From contig NC_135551.1 of assembly GCF_964340395.1 (NCBI RefSeq), positions 248,001 through 312,000 of the forward strand: a stretch of DNA of 64,000 nucleotides, read 5' to 3'. Origin of the DNA: Glandiceps talaboti (taxonomy: Eukaryota > Hemichordata > Enteropneusta > Spengelidae). This document shows positions 61,941-64,000 of the stretch, in pieces. How positions within the stretch are numbered: position 1 is the stretch's first letter; every line of letters starts with the position of its first letter. The translations under genes and the position numbers were made by a program. The notes beneath the pieces were generated by a model. The model did not search any database, was not told the origin of the DNA, and saw only the letters and a program-made list of their open reading frames with translations.

Positions 61941-62080
61941 GTGATACTCTGAGAACTGTCATGTTCAGTTTCAACAACAAACAAACAACAATGAAGAGGC
62001 TTCTGGCTGAAATGGAAGAAATTGAGAAAAACACTGCCGTAACATTACAAGACATAGATCACAGTCATGCACAACTTATT
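61941..62080 (+). CDS. ITSN: Intersectin exon: end of the central coiled coil seen here
   Basis: It lies between gtatacattcag and gtaagtat. Two bases complete the split Gly codon, and 46 codons follow, ending on a codon boundary. It encodes DTLRTVMFSFNNKQTTMKRL, then LAEMEEIEKNTAVTLQDIDH and SHAQLI. L-x-E-(M/V)-E-x-(I/V)-E-K-x-T-x-x-x-L-Q-(D/E)-I-D aligns with the coiled-coil block before the K/E-rich tail of intersectin, at equal length. The 3' part of this exon is the founding unit of the tandem array that follows. No further exon is recognised before the window ends. Confidence 0.93.
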
Positions 62081-63080
62081 GTAAGTATTAATTGAGTAAC
62101 ACACTGCTGTAACATTACAAGACATAGATCACTGTTATGCACAAGTTATTGTAAGTTTTAATTGAGAAAAACACTGTTGTAACATTACAAGACATAGATC
62201 ACAGTCATGTACAACATTAGAAGACATAGACAAGACATAGATTACAAGATAGATCAGTCATGTACAACATTACAAAACATGTATAACATTACAAGACATC
62301 GATCAGTCATGTATAACATTACAAGACATAGATCACAGTCATGTATAACATAACAAGACATAGATAACAGTCATGTATAACATTACAAGACATAGATCAG
62401 TCATGTATAACATTACAAGACATAGATAACAGTCATGTATAACATTACAAGACATAGATCACAGTCATGTATAATATTACGAGACATAGATCACAGTCAT
62501 GTATAACATTACAAGATAGTTCAGTCATGTACAACATTACAAAACATGTATAACATTACAAGACATCGATCACAGTCATGTATAACATTACAAGACATAG
62601 ATCACAGTCATGTATAACATAACAAGACATAGATAAGTCATAACATTACAAGACATAGATCACAGTCATGTATAACATTACAAGACATAGATCAGTCATG
62701 TATAACATTACAAGAGATAGATCAGTCATGTATATCATTACAAGACAAAGATCACAGTCTCGATAACATTACAAGACATAGATCACAGTCATGTATAACC
62801 TTACGAGACATAGATCAGTCATGTATAACATTACAAGACATAGATCACAGTCATGTATAACATTACAAGACATAGATCAGTCATGTATAACATTACAAGA
62901 GATAGATCAGTCATGTATATCATTACAAGACAAAGATCACAGTCTCGATAACATTACAAGACATAGATCACAGTCATGTATAACCTTACGAGACATAGAT
63001 CAGTCATGTATAACATTACAAGACATAGATCACAGTCATGTATAACATTACAAGATATAGGTCACAGTCATGTATAACAC
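62021..63080 (+). repeat. Tandem array derived from the coiled-coil exon 3' end
   Basis: The first three copies have an exact 70-base period starting inside the exon (attgag at 62021, 62091 and 62161). Each includes aacattacaagacatagatc, then acagtcatgcacaa. The first two also keep the donor gtaagt (62081, 62151). From about 62190 the array collapses to a 28-32-bp subunit, taacattacaagacatagat plus cacagtcatgta, repeated some 30 times to 63078. The subunit is recognisably the codons for V-T-L-Q-D-I-D-H-S-H. Confidence 0.95.
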
Positions 63081-63411
63081 AATTTTAGTTCTTTTCACAA
63101 AACCAAGTTTTTCATACAAGTAACATTTCAACTGTTAAGGTCAATAAACTTTCATTGTCATTTACTAGTTTTATAGCTAGGTGGCATAACAAGAATAATT
63201 AAAGTGTATGTAAATAGGTTTCCAAAGTTTCTGACTTTTTGCCTGCAAATGACGTAGTATTCATAGGTGATTAAAGATTTGTATGACATTTTTGACAAAA
63301 ATACGATATTAATAGTGAAAAATTGAATTTTTTGGAAATCTACGATGAGCATTTTGCTTCGAGAGTCTTCGGAAAATTGCGTCACTGCCGGAACACGATC
63401 GCGGCGTCCAT
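63081..63411. other. Intron, unassigned
   Basis: AT-rich unique sequence. The minus-strand frame at 63158-63385 has no domain and no support. Confidence 0.4.
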
Positions 63412-63986
63412 TTTTTTTCTTCCGTAAGGAAGAGATGTATTTAGTGGGTGGAAGTCGAAATTTTGAAGACGTATTTTGTAGGGTAATGGCAAGACTTGAT
63501 TAGGTTTTGGTAAAAATCCTGTGAATAGTAATGAGCAATTTACATAATTAATGGTTTTCGGTAATTAGGCTATATCTCAAGAATGCATACTTCAAATTCA
63601 TTATAACTTGGTACACACATTTGCGATACCAAATACTGAAAATATTACTAATGTAGCTTTTAGTTTTATTAAGTTATTGGCATATTTTTGTAGGCCACTA
63701 AAAAGGAAAAAATAGTTTCTCGTCAGGAAATGTTGTCTAAAGTGGTGCGACAATGCGCTTGTTTGTTTTTTACATTCTCAACAAATGTTAATCAATCTAC
63801 TTATCATTGCAATTACTGTTCTTTTTACTTAGTACTTTACAGCAAGTGTGTATGTGGGGCAGATGTCATAGGCTAGTTCATGATTAGTTTTTCAGTTGTC
63901 TTCACTGGTGACAATTAATGTAGGGAGAGTTACTTTTGTCTTTTCCCTTTCATCTGCAGACTGAATTGGCTTACGGAAGAAAAAAA
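63412..63986 (+). mobile_element. Relative of Helentron-like family 3, with 17-bp perfect inverted repeats
   Basis: TTTTTTTCTTCCGTAAG (63412-63428) is the exact inverse of 63970-63986. The 5' side forms cttcc-gtaa-ggaag. The interior (gattaggttttgg, cataattaatggttttcggt, taattaggctatatctcaag) is homologous to family 3 at 59800-60060. There is one unit only and no microsatellite. Its 3' end overlaps an otherwise tempting exon start at 63960. Confidence 0.55.
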
Positions 63987-64000
63987 TAACGTGGGGGGGG
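63987..64000. other. G run at the window end
   Basis: The window closes with a run of G after taacgt. This may be real or a low-quality contig end. Confidence 0.3.

Noticed and set aside
63960-63989. Possible next intersectin exon (ctgcag, then T-E-L-A-Y-G-R-K-K)
   Set aside because: The phase and the Q-L-x-E-L start look right, but the frame hits TAA after nine codons, and the sequence is the 3' terminus of the inverted-repeat element at 63412-63986.

Overview
This is animal genomic DNA. It carries the middle of one intron-rich gene on the + strand, an intersectin (ITSN) orthologue: an endocytic scaffold with EH domains and a long coiled coil. Eleven consecutive coding exons lie between 14322 and 62080. 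Each has an AG acceptor and a GT donor, every junction is in phase, and together they give 522 uninterrupted codons (1,568 nt). They cover the linker after the first EH domain, the whole second EH domain, a Gly/Met-rich linker and most of the central coiled coil. The first EH domain and the start codon lie upstream of what I can recognise. The SH3, DH-PH and C2 parts lie beyond the right edge. Coding sequence is only about 3.3% of the 47.8 kb spanned. The organism looks like a non-vertebrate metazoan, plausibly a marine invertebrate, because the interspersed repeats are of the kinds common there and typical vertebrate repeats are not apparent. I cannot name the species. No tRNA, rRNA, operon or prokaryotic feature was seen.

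Layout: 1-14321 is non-coding and mobile-element-rich (a foldback element, a TIR element holding a Harbinger-like copy, hAT-like and Helentron-like elements, a 38-bp array). From 14513 to 25460 a 30-bp satellite of about 215 copies is split by two TIR transposons. From 26104 to 32723 lie the EH2 exons with an exon-derived array, an antisense CR1/L2-type LINE and a 58-bp array. From 32775 to 38035 lie a 32-bp array, three coiled-coil exons, and Helentron-like elements. From 38403 to 51379 two large satellites (35 bp and 34 bp) flank a decayed Penelope-like fragment. From 51386 to 63100 lie the last four exons with a Harbinger-like element, a deleted pogo/Tigger transposon with a short open frame, several arrays and a third Helentron-like family.

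The most unusual features are these. (1) Two tandem arrays grow directly out of the 3' ends of coding exons (EH2 exon at 26590, coiled-coil exon at 62080), duplicating coding sequence together with its splice donor. (2) A 5.2-kb satellite runs to within six bases of an acceptor. (3) A 6.3-kb satellite has an AP-1-type TGAGTCA core in nearly every unit. (4) Three families of non-coding elements share one grammar: 5' hairpin, microsatellite, tandem repeats, then an inverted copy of the hairpin arm near the 3' end. All of them lie in the gene's sense direction. (5) A pogo-like element has lost its catalytic core but keeps one open frame joining the DNA-binding domain to a PCNA-binding-like tail.
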